A stretch of DNA of 54,321 bases from Phocaeicola intestinalis (GTDB lineage Bacteria; Bacteroidota; Bacteroidia; Bacteroidales; Bacteroidaceae): the NCBI RefSeq assembly GCF_014837065.1, contig NZ_JACSPP010000022.1, positions 1 through 54,321 of the forward strand, written 5' to 3'. Position numbers and translations under genes: made by a program. This document shows positions 24,402-34,509 of this stretch, piece by piece; position 1 is the first letter of the stretch, and every line of letters starts with the position of its first letter. The notes under the pieces were generated by a model. It saw nothing but the letters and a program-made list of their open reading frames with translations, had not been told where the DNA came from and did not search any database.

Positions 24402-26729
24402 TTATTGGAAGAACACATCGTCCAGCCTGCTGGCATTTTCTTCTTCCATTTCAGTCAATTTGTCCTTACAAGGGTCAAAATCACCTGGTATGTCAAAGCG
24501 TTCCTCTTCAGAATAGCCCAATTCCTTATCAGCATAAACTTTTTGCATAAAGAGTCCCCATACCGGAAGTGCCATCGAAGCACCTTGTCCATCACGCATC
24601 GTGTCAAAATGGATATCACGCTCTACACCGCCAACCCAGCATCCAGACACCAATGAAGGAGTAAATCCCATAAACCAACCATCCGAATTACGGTTAGTTG
24701 TTCCGGTCTTTCCACCCATATCTGCCTTAATGCCATACAAACGGCGCACACGTCCTCCGGTACCCTCATTAATAACGGCACGCAGCATCACCAACATTTT
24801 ATAAGCACTCGATTCACTGATTACCTCATCGACCTGTGGAGTAAAGTTAGCAATGACATTTCCCTCATTATCCTCAATGCGCGAAACAAACAGCGGTGCC
24901 GTGCGGATGCCCCGGTTGGCAAATGCCGTATAAGCACTAACCATTTCTCCTACCGATATCTCACACGGACCCAGACAAAGAGAGACAGTGGGCTGTATGT
25001 CTTTGTTCAGCACACCGAACGAGTGAATCAACCTCGCCAGCGCATAAGGGCTAAGCTTACTCATCAGATAAGCCGATATCCAGTTATTCGAGTTGGCAAG
25101 TCCCCACTTCAGAGTAACCACTTCACCATAATGCGAACGGGAAGAGTTACGTGGCGACCAAGCTTTTCCGTTCTCATCGAAAAGTGTCTGTTCCACATTA
25201 CGTACTTCATCACAAGGCGAAAAACCATTCTCCATCGCTAGCGAATAAAGGAAAGGCTTGATGGTAGACCCTACCTGACGGCGTCCTACCATTGCCATGT
25301 CATACTGGAAGTAATTATAATTAGGCCCGCCTACGTATGCCTTCACGTAACCGGTCACAGGATCCATCGACATGAACCCGGCACGCAGAAAATACTTATA
25401 ATAACGAATGGAGTCCATCGGTGTCATGATGGTATCTTTTTCTCCCTCGTATGAAAAAACCGTCATCTCATGCTTGGTGTTGAAGGCCTGACGGATTTCT
25501 TCTTCCGAGCATCCTGCTTTCTTCATCTGACGGTAGCGGTCGGTCTGACGCATTGAGCGGTCCATTATCTCGTTCACTTCTTCTTGCGTCAGCTGGTTGG
25601 TATAAGGAGCTGTCTTCCGCCCCATCTTCTCCTTAAAGAAGCGAGGCTGGAGATACTTCGCCACATGCTCGTAAACCGCCTCTTCAGCATATTGCTGCAT
25701 CCGGGAGTTGATAGTGGTGTAAATCTTCAACCCGTCGGTGTAAATGTTATAGTTGGTGCCGTCCTTTTTCTTGTTCTTCGCACACCAACCGTAAAGCGGA
25801 TTGGTTTTCCAGGCAATGGAGTCTTCGTAATACTGCTGCATCTGCCAGCCGCGATACTTACTCTTATCGGGCTGCTTAGCAGTCATTATATGACGCAGGT
25901 ATTCACGAAAATAAGTAGCCAGCCCATCCTTATGGTCAACAGGCTGGAACCTTAACTTAAGCGGAAGTGCCTGCAACGAGTCACATTCAGCCCGCGTAAT
26001 ATAATTCGCCTTGCGCATCTGGTCGAGCACTGTATTTCGACGTCCCCGCGAACGTTCGTTAAACCTGCGCGGATTATAAAGCGAAGGATTCTTACACATG
26101 CCAACCAGTGTTGCAGCCTCTTCGATGGAAAGTTCTTTCGGATCTTTCGAGAAATAAGTTTTTGCCGCCGTTTTGATACCCACAGCATTGTTTAAGAAAT
26201 CGAACTTATTGAGATACATCGTGAGGATTTCCTCTTTTGTATAATAACGCTCCAGCTTGACGGCTATCACCCACTCTATCGGCTTCTGTAACAGACGTTC
26301 CATCACATTGTCTGCCGTAGGTGAATAAAATTGCTTGGCAAGCTGCTGGGTAATCGTACTGCCTCCTCCGGCATTCTTCTGCATCAGTATTCCGCGCTTG
26401 ATTACCGCACGCAAGAAAGCACGAAAATCAATGCCGGAATGTTCGCTGAAGCGCACGTCTTCTGTAGCAATCAATGCATGAACCAAATTGGGCGACAAAT
26501 CATTATAGCCTACATAAACACGATTTTCCTTGCTATACGACCATGTCCCCAGTAATTGGTCATCATCGGATATAATCTGGGTAGCAAATTTCAGATTGGG
26601 ATTTTCCAATTCCTCCACCGGAGGCACATAGCCTATCCATCCTTTCGCTATAGCCGTAAATACAACCGCCACGGCCAGAATACTCAAGACCACCAAAATC
26701 CACAATGCGCATATGAACTTCTTTCTCAT
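24402..26729 (-). CDS. Class A penicillin-binding protein (PBP1A type)
   Basis: A bifunctional peptidoglycan synthase of 775 residues with an N-terminal membrane anchor (about 7-28). The glycosyltransferase domain shows EDVRFSEHSGID (catalytic Glu90), GGGSTITQQLAKQ and the KLERYYTKEEILTMYLN segment. The transpeptidase domain shows GSTIKPFLY (S-x-x-K), SNNWIS (S-x-N) and KTGTT. It polymerises glycan strands and crosslinks peptides in the periplasm. It is transcribed divergently from pyrB. Confidence 0.94.
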   Translation of the reverse strand: MRKKFICALWILVVLSILAVAVVFTAIAKGWIGYVPPVEELENPNLKFATQIISDDDQLLGTWSYSKENRVYVGYNDLSPNLVHALIATEDVRFSEHSGIDFRAFLRAVIKRGILMQKNAGGGSTITQQLAKQFYSPTADNVMERLLQKPIEWVIAVKLERYYTKEEILTMYLNKFDFLNNAVGIKTAAKTYFSKDPKELSIEEAATLVGMCKNPSLYNPRRFNERSRGRRNTVLDQMRKANYITRAECDSLQALPLKLRFQPVDHKDGLATYFREYLRHIMTAKQPDKSKYRGWQMQQYYEDSIAWKTNPLYGWCAKNKKKDGTNYNIYTDGLKIYTTINSRMQQYAEEAVYEHVAKYLQPRFFKEKMGRKTAPYTNQLTQEEVNEIMDRSMRQTDRYRQMKKAGCSEEEIRQAFNTKHEMTVFSYEGEKDTIMTPMDSIRYYKYFLRAGFMSMDPVTGYVKAYVGGPNYNYFQYDMAMVGRRQVGSTIKPFLYSLAMENGFSPCDEVRNVEQTLFDENGKAWSPRNSSRSHYGEVVTLKWGLANSNNWISAYLMSKLSPYALARLIHSFGVLNKDIQPTVSLCLGPCEISVGEMVSAYTAFANRGIRTAPLFVSRIEDNEGNVIANFTPQVDEVISESSAYKMLVMLRAVINEGTGGRVRRLYGIKADMGGKTGTTNRNSDGWFMGFTPSLVSGCWVGGVERDIHFDTMRDGQGASMALPVWGLFMQKVYADKELGYSEEERFDIPGDFDPCKDKLTEMEEENASRLDDVFFQ

Positions 26730-26864
26730 AATTCTTATACCTTAATATATAAACATAGAACCCAGGAAATACAATGGCACAAAAAGAGGAATGTCTTGCT
26801 TCGCCGACAAAGAAAAACACTGCACCTTCATACTCTTGTGTCCGATATTACTCTTTACGAAGTG

Positions 26865-26872
26865 CAAAAGTA
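26865..26872 (-). promoter_or_regulatory. Candidate -7 box for the PBP1A gene
   Basis: The minus strand reads TACTTTTG, matching TAnnTTTG. No clear -33 is seen. Confidence 0.45.
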
Positions 26873-26915
26873 TAAAAAATGCCGGAATAAAAACCGTTCA
26901 TTCTATTTTTTTGAC

Positions 26916-26923
26916 TATCTTTG
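26916..26923 (+). promoter_or_regulatory. Candidate -7 box for pyrB
   Basis: TATCTTTG matches TAnnTTTG and lies 41 bp before the pyrB ATG. The -33 is not obvious. Confidence 0.55.
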
Positions 26924-26964
26924 AACTCCGGTATTTATTAAAGAACTATCATTAAACGGAAAAT

Positions 26965-27918
26965 ATGGAAAATAGAAGTTTAGTCACTATTGCCAACCAC
27001 TCGAAGGAACGCATCCTTTATCTGCTGGAAATGGCACAAGAGTTTGAAAAGAAACCAAACCGTCACTTGTTGGACCAGAGAATCGTTGCGACCCTTTTTT
27101 TTGAACCTTCCACCCGCACGCGTCTGAGTTTTGAGACAGCTGCCAATCGTTTAGGTGCAAAAGTCATCGGATTCACCGACCCCAAGGTGACAAGTTCTTC
27201 GAAAGGAGAAACCCTGAAAGACACCATCATGATGGTAAGCAATTATGCCGATATCATCGTCATGCGTCACTACTTGGAGGGAGCCGCACGCTATGCCAGC
27301 GAAATAGCACCCGTTCCTATCGTCAACGCGGGCGACGGGGCCAACCAGCATCCTTCTCAAACCATGCTTGACCTCTATTCCATCTATAAGACACAGGGTA
27401 CACTGGAAAATCTGAACATCTATCTGGTAGGTGATTTGAAATACGGACGCACAGTACATTCCCTCCTGATGGCAATGCGCCATTTTAACCCGACTTTCCA
27501 TTTCATCGCCCCCAACGAACTGAAAATGCCGGAAGAATACAAACTGTACTGCAAGGAACATCACATCCATTACGAAGAACACAGCGACTTCAACGAGGAA
27601 ACCATTGCCAATGCAGACATCCTGTACATGACCCGTGTACAACGCGAACGTTTCACCGACCTGATGGAATACGAACGGGTAAAAGACGTGTATATCCTGC
27701 ACAACAAAATGCTGGAGCACACACGGCCTAACCTTCGCATCCTTCATCCGTTGCCCCGCGTGAACGAAATAGCCTATGATGTGGATAATAACCCGAAAGC
27801 CTACTATTTCCAACAAGCACAAAACGGCCTGTACGCACGTGAAGCCATTCTTTGTGATGTATTAGGAATTACGCTGGACGAAGTGAAAGCAGATACCAAC
27901 CGAATCATGAACCTTTAA
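26965..27918 (+). CDS. pyrB: Aspartate carbamoyltransferase, catalytic chain
   Basis: Transfers the carbamoyl group to aspartate in pyrimidine synthesis. The carbamoyl-phosphate loop is STRTRLSFE, with the S-T-R-T-R motif at 49-53. Further family motifs are [12 protein letters not shown] and [15 protein letters not shown]. Its 317 residues are about normal. The regulatory chain gene follows after 13 bp, so the enzyme is probably the allosteric c6r6 type. Confidence 0.97.
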   Translation: MENRSLVTIANHSKERILYLLEMAQEFEKKPNRHLLDQRIVATLFFEPSTRTRLSFETAANRLGAKVIGFTDPKVTSSSKGETLKDTIMMVSNYADIIVMRHYLEGAARYASEIAPVPIVNAGDGANQHPSQTMLDLYSIYKTQGTLENLNIYLVGDLKYGRTVHSLLMAMRHFNPTFHFIAPNELKMPEEYKLYCKEHHIHYEEHSDFNEETIANADILYMTRVQRERFTDLMEYERVKDVYILHNKMLEHTRPNLRILHPLPRVNEIAYDVDNNPKAYYFQQAQNGLYAREAILCDVLGITLDEVKADTNRIMNL

Positions 27919-27931
27919 AACTTTTGATGTA

Positions 27932-28390
27932 ATGAGCAACAAAAAAGAATTGCAAGTAGCCGCCCTTGAGAACGGAACGGTAATCGACCATATACCTTCA
28001 GACAAGCTGTTTACCGTAGTATCCTTGCTCGACCTGCAACACATGGACAGCAACATCACTATCGGAAACAACTTCGAAAGTAAAAAACTGGGAAAGAAAG
28101 GCATCATCAAGATTGCCGGACGGTTCTTTACCGATGAGGAAATCAGCCGTCTTTCTGTAGTGGCACCCAACATGAAGCTGAACATCATCCGCAACTACGA
28201 GGTAGTGGAAAAGAAAGAAGTGGTGATGCCATCCGAACTGAAAGGAATCGTGAAATGCAACAATCCCAAATGCATCACCAACAACGAGCCGATGCAGACG
28301 TGGTTCCATGTCGCCGACAAAGAACAAGGTATCCTGAAATGCCACTATTGCGAGAAAGAACAACAGGTAGACAACATCAAACTAATCTGA
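27932..28390 (+). CDS. pyrI: Aspartate carbamoyltransferase, regulatory chain
   Basis: Binds nucleotide effectors and joins the catalytic trimers. The N-terminal allosteric domain begins [17 protein letters not shown]. The C-terminal zinc domain shows its four cysteines as CNNPKC and CHYC. The length (152 aa) is standard. It is directly downstream of pyrB. Confidence 0.97.
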   Translation: MSNKKELQVAALENGTVIDHIPSDKLFTVVSLLDLQHMDSNITIGNNFESKKLGKKGIIKIAGRFFTDEEISRLSVVAPNMKLNIIRNYEVVEKKEVVMPSELKGIVKCNNPKCITNNEPMQTWFHVADKEQGILKCHYCEKEQQVDNIKLI

Positions 28391-28400
28391 CACACAAACC

Positions 28401-28967
28401 ATGAAACAAGACTGGAAACCTGGCACGATGATATACCCCCTGCCAGCCGTACTTGTGAGTTGCGGAAGCACGGAAGAAGAATACAACATACTGACCATAG
28501 CGTGGGTAGGAACCATCTGTTCCAACCCACCCATGTGCTACATCTCCGTACGACCGGAACGACACTCCTACCCGATTCTGAAAAAGAACATGGAATTTGT
28601 CATCAACCTGACCACCAAAGATATGGCATTCGCTACCGATTGGTGCGGTGTACGCTCAGGCAAAGACTATAATAAGTTTGAGGAAATGCACCTCACACCA
28701 GGCAAGGCTTCAATGGTGCAGGCACCACTCATCGAGGAATCACCTCTATGTATCGAATGCAGGGTGAAAGACATTATCGCCCTTGGCTCGCACGACATGT
28801 TCATAGCAGATGTCGTCAATGTAAAAGCTGATGAAAAATATTTAAATACAGAAACCGGGAAATTTGAACTCGCACAATCCAATCTATTAGTATATATCCA
28901 CGGCGGATATTATGAAACAGGAGAAAAAATAGGAAAATTCGGTTGGTCTGTAGAAAAGAAGAAATAA
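28401..28967 (+). CDS. Flavin reductase-like (FMN-binding) protein
   Basis: A 188-residue split-barrel flavoprotein. The opening PGTMIYPLPAVLVSCG, then NILTIAWVGTICSNPPMCYISVRPERHSYPIL and the later FVINLTTKDM are typical of the flavin reductase domain group common in anaerobes. It probably binds FMN and transfers electrons; the partner is unknown. It lies 10 bp after pyrI and 1 bp before the outer membrane protein gene, so all are likely co-transcribed. Confidence 0.85.
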   Translation: MKQDWKPGTMIYPLPAVLVSCGSTEEEYNILTIAWVGTICSNPPMCYISVRPERHSYPILKKNMEFVINLTTKDMAFATDWCGVRSGKDYNKFEEMHLTPGKASMVQAPLIEESPLCIECRVKDIIALGSHDMFIADVVNVKADEKYLNTETGKFELAQSNLLVYIHGGYYETGEKIGKFGWSVEKKK

Positions 28968-28968
28968 G

Positions 28969-29697
28969 ATGAGAACAAATGCCTTTATCCTGCTTTGCCT
29001 TATGGGGCTGTCCGGACTTTCCGCACACGCCCAAACAGAATCGCGCAATGAGACAAACGACCCCAAGGTCAATATAGGCATCAAGGCAGGATTTAATTCC
29101 ACCATGTTCTTCATCGACCATTTTACATTAGGAGAAAATGAGCTGCAAGATATCCAGAACAACTACAAGATAGGATATTTCGGAGCCTTTTTCTGCCGCT
29201 TCAATTTTAAAAAACACCATTTCCTACAAACCGAATTTTCGTATAACGTTTCAAAAGGGAGTATTTCGATTCCGAATGATGTAAACAATGCAGGACTAAT
29301 AGATGACAATGCCTTGGTAAAAACAGACATCCATTCTATCGACATGCCTTTGCTTTATGGTTACAAATTCGTAGATGCCTATCCATACGGCATGGCATTC
29401 TTTATCGGACCGAAAGTTGCATACGCATGGGAAAAACATACCAAAAGCGAATATTCCGGGTTTTATCAGCAAGGAATCAAAGAAGAAATACGTCCCTTCA
29501 GCTTTAGTGGAGTAGTCGGACTTGCAGTCAATGTATCAAACATTTTTTTCGACTTCCGCTATGAAATCGGATTACACGATTTGGTTCAATCCATCACATA
29601 CGACAAGACACTGACTGAAAATCCTTATAATACCCAAGACATTTCCCTAAAACGTCGCCGGAATGTATTAAGTTTCTCAGTAGGTGTAATATTTTAA
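28969..29697 (+). CDS. Outer membrane beta-barrel protein (PorT-like)
   Basis: A signal peptide of about 22 residues ([15 protein letters not shown]) precedes a barrel of alternating hydrophobic strands: [42 protein letters not shown] and, at the end, [13 protein letters not shown] with a terminal Phe. This pattern fits the outer membrane barrel/PorT family of Bacteroidetes. No enzymatic role is seen. It lies within the pyrB-glyA gene group. Confidence 0.82.
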   Translation: MRTNAFILLCLMGLSGLSAHAQTESRNETNDPKVNIGIKAGFNSTMFFIDHFTLGENELQDIQNNYKIGYFGAFFCRFNFKKHHFLQTEFSYNVSKGSISIPNDVNNAGLIDDNALVKTDIHSIDMPLLYGYKFVDAYPYGMAFFIGPKVAYAWEKHTKSEYSGFYQQGIKEEIRPFSFSGVVGLAVNVSNIFFDFRYEIGLHDLVQSITYDKTLTENPYNTQDISLKRRRNVLSFSVGVIF

Positions 29698-29732
29698 CAT
29701 CAAATTATTTTATCAAAAAAAAACATACAAAT

Positions 29733-31013
29733 ATGAAAAGAGACGATTTAATTTTCGACATTATCGAAAGAGAACACCAACGTCAACTGAAAGGCATAGA
29801 ACTGATTGCTTCCGAAAATTTCGTAAGCGATGAAGTAATGCAAGCCATGGGGTCATGCCTCACTAATAAATATGCCGAAGGTTATCCTGGCAAACGCTAT
29901 TATGGAGGTTGTGAAGTTGTAGACCAAAGCGAACAACTCGCCATCGACCGCATCAAGAAAATCTTCGGTGCCGAATGGGCAAACGTCCAGCCTCACTCTG
30001 GAGCACAAGCCAATGCAGCCGTATTCCTTGCAGTATTAAACCCTGGAGACAAGTTCATGGGACTGAATCTGGCACACGGAGGACACTTATCCCACGGTTC
30101 GGCCGTCAACACTTCAGGCATCATCTACACACCTTGCGAATATAACCTGAATAAAGAAACCGGACGTGTAGACTATGACCAGATGGAAGAAATCGCACTA
30201 CGCGAACACCCCAAATTGATTATCGGAGGTGGTTCTGCCTATTCACGCGAATGGGATTACAAACGCATGCGCGAAATTGCAGACAAAGTAAATGCCATTC
30301 TGATGATTGACATGGCTCACCCAGCCGGACTGATTGCTGCCGGTCTGCTCGACAATCCAGTAAAATACGCACATATCGTAACGTCTACTACTCATAAAAC
30401 TTTACGAGGACCACGTGGAGGCATCATCCTAATGGGAAAAGACTTTCCCAATCCTTGGGGAAAGAAAACGCCCAAAGGTGAAATCAAAATGATGTCACAA
30501 TTGCTTGACTCTGCCGTATTCCCCGGTATCCAGGGTGGCCCGCTGGAACATGTGATTGCAGCAAAGGCTGTCGCCTTTAATGAAATCCTCCAACCCGAAT
30601 GGAAAGACTATGCTTTACAAGTAAAGAAAAATGCCGCTACATTAGCACAAGCATTGATAGACCGCGGATTTACCATCGTATCCGGCGGTACAGACAACCA
30701 TTCGATGTTAGTAGACCTGCGAACCAAATATCCCGACCTGACCGGAAAAGTAGCTGAGAAAGCGTTGGTTTCGGCAGATATTACCGTAAATAAGAACATG
30801 GTTCCGTTTGATACCCGTTCAGCATTCCAAACCTCTGGAATCCGTTTAGGAACTCCAGCCATTACGACACGGGGTGCAAAAGAAGACCTAATGTATGAAA
30901 TTGCCGAAATGATAGAAACGGTATTATCGAACGTAGACAATGAAGAAGTGATAGCTTCCGTTCGTACCCGTGTAAACAACACGATGAAAAACTATCCCTT
31001 ATTTGCATATTAA
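29733..31013 (+). CDS. glyA: Serine hydroxymethyltransferase
   Basis: Interconverts serine and glycine with tetrahydrofolate. It is a PLP enzyme of normal length (426 aa). The PLP lysine is in [14 protein letters not shown]. Other family motifs are [31 protein letters not shown] and [16 protein letters not shown]. It has a 35-bp upstream spacer and is followed after 20 bp by the OmpA lipoprotein gene. Confidence 0.97.
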   Translation: MKRDDLIFDIIEREHQRQLKGIELIASENFVSDEVMQAMGSCLTNKYAEGYPGKRYYGGCEVVDQSEQLAIDRIKKIFGAEWANVQPHSGAQANAAVFLAVLNPGDKFMGLNLAHGGHLSHGSAVNTSGIIYTPCEYNLNKETGRVDYDQMEEIALREHPKLIIGGGSAYSREWDYKRMREIADKVNAILMIDMAHPAGLIAAGLLDNPVKYAHIVTSTTHKTLRGPRGGIILMGKDFPNPWGKKTPKGEIKMMSQLLDSAVFPGIQGGPLEHVIAAKAVAFNEILQPEWKDYALQVKKNAATLAQALIDRGFTIVSGGTDNHSMLVDLRTKYPDLTGKVAEKALVSADITVNKNMVPFDTRSAFQTSGIRLGTPAITTRGAKEDLMYEIAEMIETVLSNVDNEEVIASVRTRVNNTMKNYPLFAY

Positions 31014-31033
31014 ATGTATCATATAAAAAGCTT

Positions 31034-31753
31034 ATGAAAAAAACAAGTTGTATGGCTATCTTACTGAGCGGATGCTTGGTACTTAGCGGTTGTGGAAGTT
31101 TAAACAACACCGCCAAAGGAGGAATGATTGGAGGTGGTGGCGGAGCAGCTTTGGGTGCCCTCATCGGAGGTATTGCCGGTCATGGAAAAGGCGCAGCAAT
31201 CGGTGCTGCTGTAGGAGCTGCCGTAGGAACAGGCGCAGGGGTCTTGATTGGTAAGAAAATGGATAAGGCTGCCGAACAGGCTGCGCAAATCGAAGGAGCA
31301 GAAGTAGAACAGGTTACGGATAACAATGGCTTACAAGCCGTCAAAGTAACATTCGATTCGGGCATCTTATTTGCTACCAGCAGCTCTACCCTGAGCACTT
31401 CTGCCAAAGCGGCTCTAAGCAAATTTGCCAACAACGTATTAATCCAAAATCCCGATATGGATGTAGCCATCTATGGATATACCGACAATACGGGTTGGAA
31501 AAACAGCACCGCAGAACAAAGTGTACAGAAAAATCAAGCCCTCTCACAAGAACGAGCACAAAGTGTATCCAGCTACCTTCTCAGTTGCGGTACTACTGCC
31601 TCACAAATCAAAACAGTGGAAGGATTGGGCGAAAGCAATCCGGTTGCAGACAACAGCACCGAAGCAGGCCGTCAAGAAAACCGGCGTGTAGAGGTATATA
31701 TGTATGCCAGCCAGCAAATGATACAAGCAGCCGAAGCTGGCACATTGCAATAA
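31034..31753 (+). CDS. OmpA-family lipoprotein with glycine zipper
   Basis: A lipoprotein signal with lipobox LSGC (Cys20) precedes a glycine-zipper stretch (about residues 29-75, GGMIGGGGGAALGALIGG...). The C-terminal OmpA domain begins near residue 105 with VTFDSGILFATSSSTLS and contains YGYTDNTG and SQERAQSVSSYL, ending in GRQENRRVEVYM. Such proteins sit in the outer membrane and bind peptidoglycan. The architecture matches the YiaD-like group. Confidence 0.92.
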   Translation: MKKTSCMAILLSGCLVLSGCGSLNNTAKGGMIGGGGGAALGALIGGIAGHGKGAAIGAAVGAAVGTGAGVLIGKKMDKAAEQAAQIEGAEVEQVTDNNGLQAVKVTFDSGILFATSSSTLSTSAKAALSKFANNVLIQNPDMDVAIYGYTDNTGWKNSTAEQSVQKNQALSQERAQSVSSYLLSCGTTASQIKTVEGLGESNPVADNSTEAGRQENRRVEVYMYASQQMIQAAEAGTLQ

Positions 31754-31805
31754 TATGGCAGAACAATACTGAATCAAGGATATTCAGTAAATGACCTCAA
31801 AAATT

Positions 31806-31853
31806 AAATGGCATATGAAGATGATTGCCTATACTCATCTCATATGCCATTTT
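31806..31853. terminator. Bidirectional terminator after the OmpA lipoprotein gene
   Basis: AAATGGCATATGA and its inverse TCATATGCCATTT form a long stem with a short internal bulge and a loop around ATTGCCTATA. TTTTTATT follows on the plus strand, giving a good intrinsic terminator. Confidence 0.8.
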
Positions 31854-32307
31854 TATTGGATTCTCACTTATGTTGTATAAATCCTGTTTTATACTTCTTG
31901 CGGCATTAATTTGTGCATTTTGTCGCTTGTCACATTTGTCAAGCTGGATTTGTGCCTGTACACTTGTCTACCGGTTGCTTTTCCAAGCCAAACCCTAACA
32001 TCAGCTTAGTCCGACCATCCAATCTCCATGACTACCTTGTTTGTAAGATTAATAATCTTACAAGCAAGGCAGCTATATTGCGGAGAGAACAAAGCTTGAT
32101 TGTCATGCCGGACGTGTAAGCCGGCGTAATTGAAGAAGCGGATTGACAATCCGGTGTGACACAGGCAACAGAAGTAATACCGACTGTGTGTATTCCATTA
32201 AAATGCACAATTCCACACTGTTCAAAATATAAGCTTTGTAATTCTGCATTTCTAGGAATAGCCAGAGTTAAATGCATAGCAACCGGCATACTCCCAAACA
32301 TCGAACA
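31854..32307. other. Non-coding region with two hairpins
   Basis: I see no supported gene; a 68-codon frame at 31913-32119 is Cys- and Pro-rich and unconvincing. A near-perfect palindrome centres at 32041-32063 (TTGTAAGATT AAT AATCTTACAA) and extends outward through CCTTG/CAAGG. A second inverted pair is GATTGTCA near 32098 and TGACAATC near 32145. These could belong to a small RNA or a decayed mobile element. Confidence 0.4.
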
Positions 32308-32342
32308 GAAAAAAGACCGCTTCTCCCGAAGCAGTCTTTTTA
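32308..32342. terminator. Terminator of the HAD-pgi-gpsA-lysS genes
   Basis: AAAAAGAC-GCTTC and GAAGC-GTCTTTTT form a stem with a CCC-containing loop and one C/A mismatch. On the minus strand it is followed by TTTTTT-like sequence, 71 bp after the HAD gene stop. Confidence 0.8.
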
Positions 32343-32412
32343 ATATCCAATTGAATTTGTTAGGGTTAGTATAAGCATTTGTAAATGCTAAGTGTGGTGC
32401 AAAGATACAACT

Positions 32413-33141
32413 TTATTTGATTACTTGATAAAAACTTTCCCAATTATTATTGAATTCCATCATAGAATGGAAAAGAAAGTTAGCTCCTTCTTGTGTCAAT
32501 ACTTCGTCAGGTAAGGGGCCGGTATTTACCGCTACTGTAAAAATGCCTGCCGCTACTCCTGCTTTTACTCCCAATGGGGCATTTTCTACCACGATGGCTT
32601 CGTTTGCTTTTACCCCTGCTTTCTGGAGTCCCATAAGATAAGGCTCCGGATTGGGCTTTCCGTATTTGACATCAAAAGCCGTTACCATTAATTCAGGTCT
32701 GAAAATATCCGGAAAGTTCTTATTGATCCGTTCCAATAATGATTTTTGACCTGAACCGGTGACAATGACCGGTGTTAATCCTTCTCCTTTTATTTTTTGT
32801 AATAATTCGTATGCGCCCGGCATACGTTCTGCTTGGGGTAATGAATTGAAAATTTCGGATTTGGTTTCGTAGATGTTTTCAATTTCTTCATCCGTCGCTT
32901 CTTTCTTCCGCTGGCGGGCGCTTATGATGTTGATAGTATCTGCTCCCGTACGCCCTTCGTGCAAATAAGCCTCTTCAGGAGACATTTGCAGGTTGTAACG
33001 TTTCATCGCTTCGTGCCACGCTGCCGCATGGTTTTTCATGGAGTCGAACAATACGCCGTCCATGTCGAATAATACAGCTTTCAAGTCGAGTGACCCGAAG
33101 CGATGTGCTTGCAGATAAGTCCGAATTGCTTCTTCAAACAT
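32413..33141 (-). CDS. HAD-family phosphatase, beta-phosphoglucomutase-like
   Basis: A 242-residue haloacid dehalogenase with the four motifs: FDMDGVLFDS (nucleophile and acid Asp), VIVTGSG, KYGKPNPEPYL with the conserved Lys, and VVENAPLGVKAG. A helical cap domain lies between the first two. Likely substrates are sugar phosphates, as for beta-phosphoglucomutase relatives; the exact one is not set by sequence. It starts 3 bp after pgi, so the two are co-transcribed, which fits sugar-phosphate metabolism. Confidence 0.87.
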   Translation of the reverse strand: MFEEAIRTYLQAHRFGSLDLKAVLFDMDGVLFDSMKNHAAAWHEAMKRYNLQMSPEEAYLHEGRTGADTINIISARQRKKEATDEEIENIYETKSEIFNSLPQAERMPGAYELLQKIKGEGLTPVIVTGSGQKSLLERINKNFPDIFRPELMVTAFDVKYGKPNPEPYLMGLQKAGVKANEAIVVENAPLGVKAGVAAGIFTVAVNTGPLPDEVLTQEGANFLFHSMMEFNNNWESFYQVIK

Positions 33142-33144
33142 AGG

Positions 33145-34494
33145 CTACTTGTTCAAACGGGCTTGGATAGCTTTCGATTCTGCTTCGTATCCCGGTTTGT
33201 TCAGCAAGGCGAACATGTTTTTCTTATAAGCTTCTACACCTGGCTGGTTGAACGGATTGACTTCCAGCAAATAGCCGCTGATACCGCATGCTTTTTCAAA
33301 GAAATAAATCAGCTCGCCCAGATAGAATTCATTCAGCATCGGAACACTGACGCGCATATTGGGCACTCCTCCGTCTACATGGGCCAATTGAGTACCTAAT
33401 TCTGCCATCTTATTGACTTCATCAATGCGTTTTCCGGCAAGGAAGTTCAGGCCGTCCAAGTTTTCTGCATCGGTAGGAACTTTCAATTCATGGTTAGGTG
33501 TCTCGACGGACACTACGGTTTCATAAATGGTACGTTCGCCTTCCTGAATCCACTGTCCCATTGAGTGTAAGTCTGTAGAGAAGTCTACCGAGCTTGGATA
33601 AATGCCTTTGTGGTCTTTTCCTTCCGATTCGCCGAACAATTGTTTCCACCATTCCATGAAATAGTGCAGTTTAGGCTGGAAGTTGACGAGGATTTCAATT
33701 TTCTTTCCATTCTGGTACAGTTCATTGCGAGTTGCCGCATATAAGGCAGAAGGATTTTCCATCAGGTTCTCGCTGGCACATACCTTTTCCATTTCGCGTG
33801 CTCCGTTTACCAGCTGTTCGATATCGAATCCTGCCACGGCAATGGGCAACAGACCTACCGGAGTCAATACAGAGAAACGTCCGCCTACATTGTCAGGAAT
33901 GATAAACGACTTGTATCCTTCTTTGTCGGCAGTAGTGCGGGCTGCACCTTTCTTGGCATCGGTTACAGCTACGATAACTTTGCGTGCCATTTCTTTACCG
34001 CGTTGTCTTTCGCATTGCTCTTTCAACAAACGGAATGCGAGGGCGGTTTCTGTTGTTGTTCCTGATTTGGATATGTTGATGATACCAAACTTTTTATCTT
34101 GCAAGTAAGAGGTCAACTCGTACAGATAGTCTTCGCCGATGTTATGTCCTGCGAATAAAATAACGGGCTGGCCTGCTTTTTTCTCTTTCAGCCATGCAAA
34201 ACTGTCAGACATCGCTTCGATAACGGCACGGGCACCCAAGTAGCTTCCTCCAATGCCGGCAACAACTACTACTTCACAATTTTCACGTAATACTTGAGCT
34301 GTAGCTTTTAAATCGTCCAAGTGTTCTTGAGTGATAGAAGAAGGCAGGTGCAGCCATCCCAGGAAATCGTTTCCAAGGCCGGTGCCTTTTTCCAAAGTTT
34401 CCATACAAGCTTTTACTTTGGGTTCGTAAGAAGCTAATTTTTCTTTAGAAATGAATCCTAAAGTCTTTTCGATGTTAAGTTTGATATTTTCCAT
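33145..34494 (-). CDS. pgi: Glucose-6-phosphate isomerase
   Basis: Interconverts glucose 6-phosphate and fructose 6-phosphate. The short bacterial form of 449 residues has [32 protein letters not shown] and [19 protein letters not shown]. It sits between gpsA (15-bp gap) and the HAD gene. Confidence 0.97.
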   Translation of the reverse strand: MENIKLNIEKTLGFISKEKLASYEPKVKACMETLEKGTGLGNDFLGWLHLPSSITQEHLDDLKATAQVLRENCEVVVVAGIGGSYLGARAVIEAMSDSFAWLKEKKAGQPVILFAGHNIGEDYLYELTSYLQDKKFGIINISKSGTTTETALAFRLLKEQCERQRGKEMARKVIVAVTDAKKGAARTTADKEGYKSFIIPDNVGGRFSVLTPVGLLPIAVAGFDIEQLVNGAREMEKVCASENLMENPSALYAATRNELYQNGKKIEILVNFQPKLHYFMEWWKQLFGESEGKDHKGIYPSSVDFSTDLHSMGQWIQEGERTIYETVVSVETPNHELKVPTDAENLDGLNFLAGKRIDEVNKMAELGTQLAHVDGGVPNMRVSVPMLNEFYLGELIYFFEKACGISGYLLEVNPFNQPGVEAYKKNMFALLNKPGYEAESKAIQARLNK

Positions 34495-34509
34495 AATAGT
34501 ATATGTATT

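Noticed and set aside
31913..32119. A 68-codon Cys-rich frame
   Set aside because: No start signal, overlaps both palindromes, and composition is unlike neighbouring proteins.
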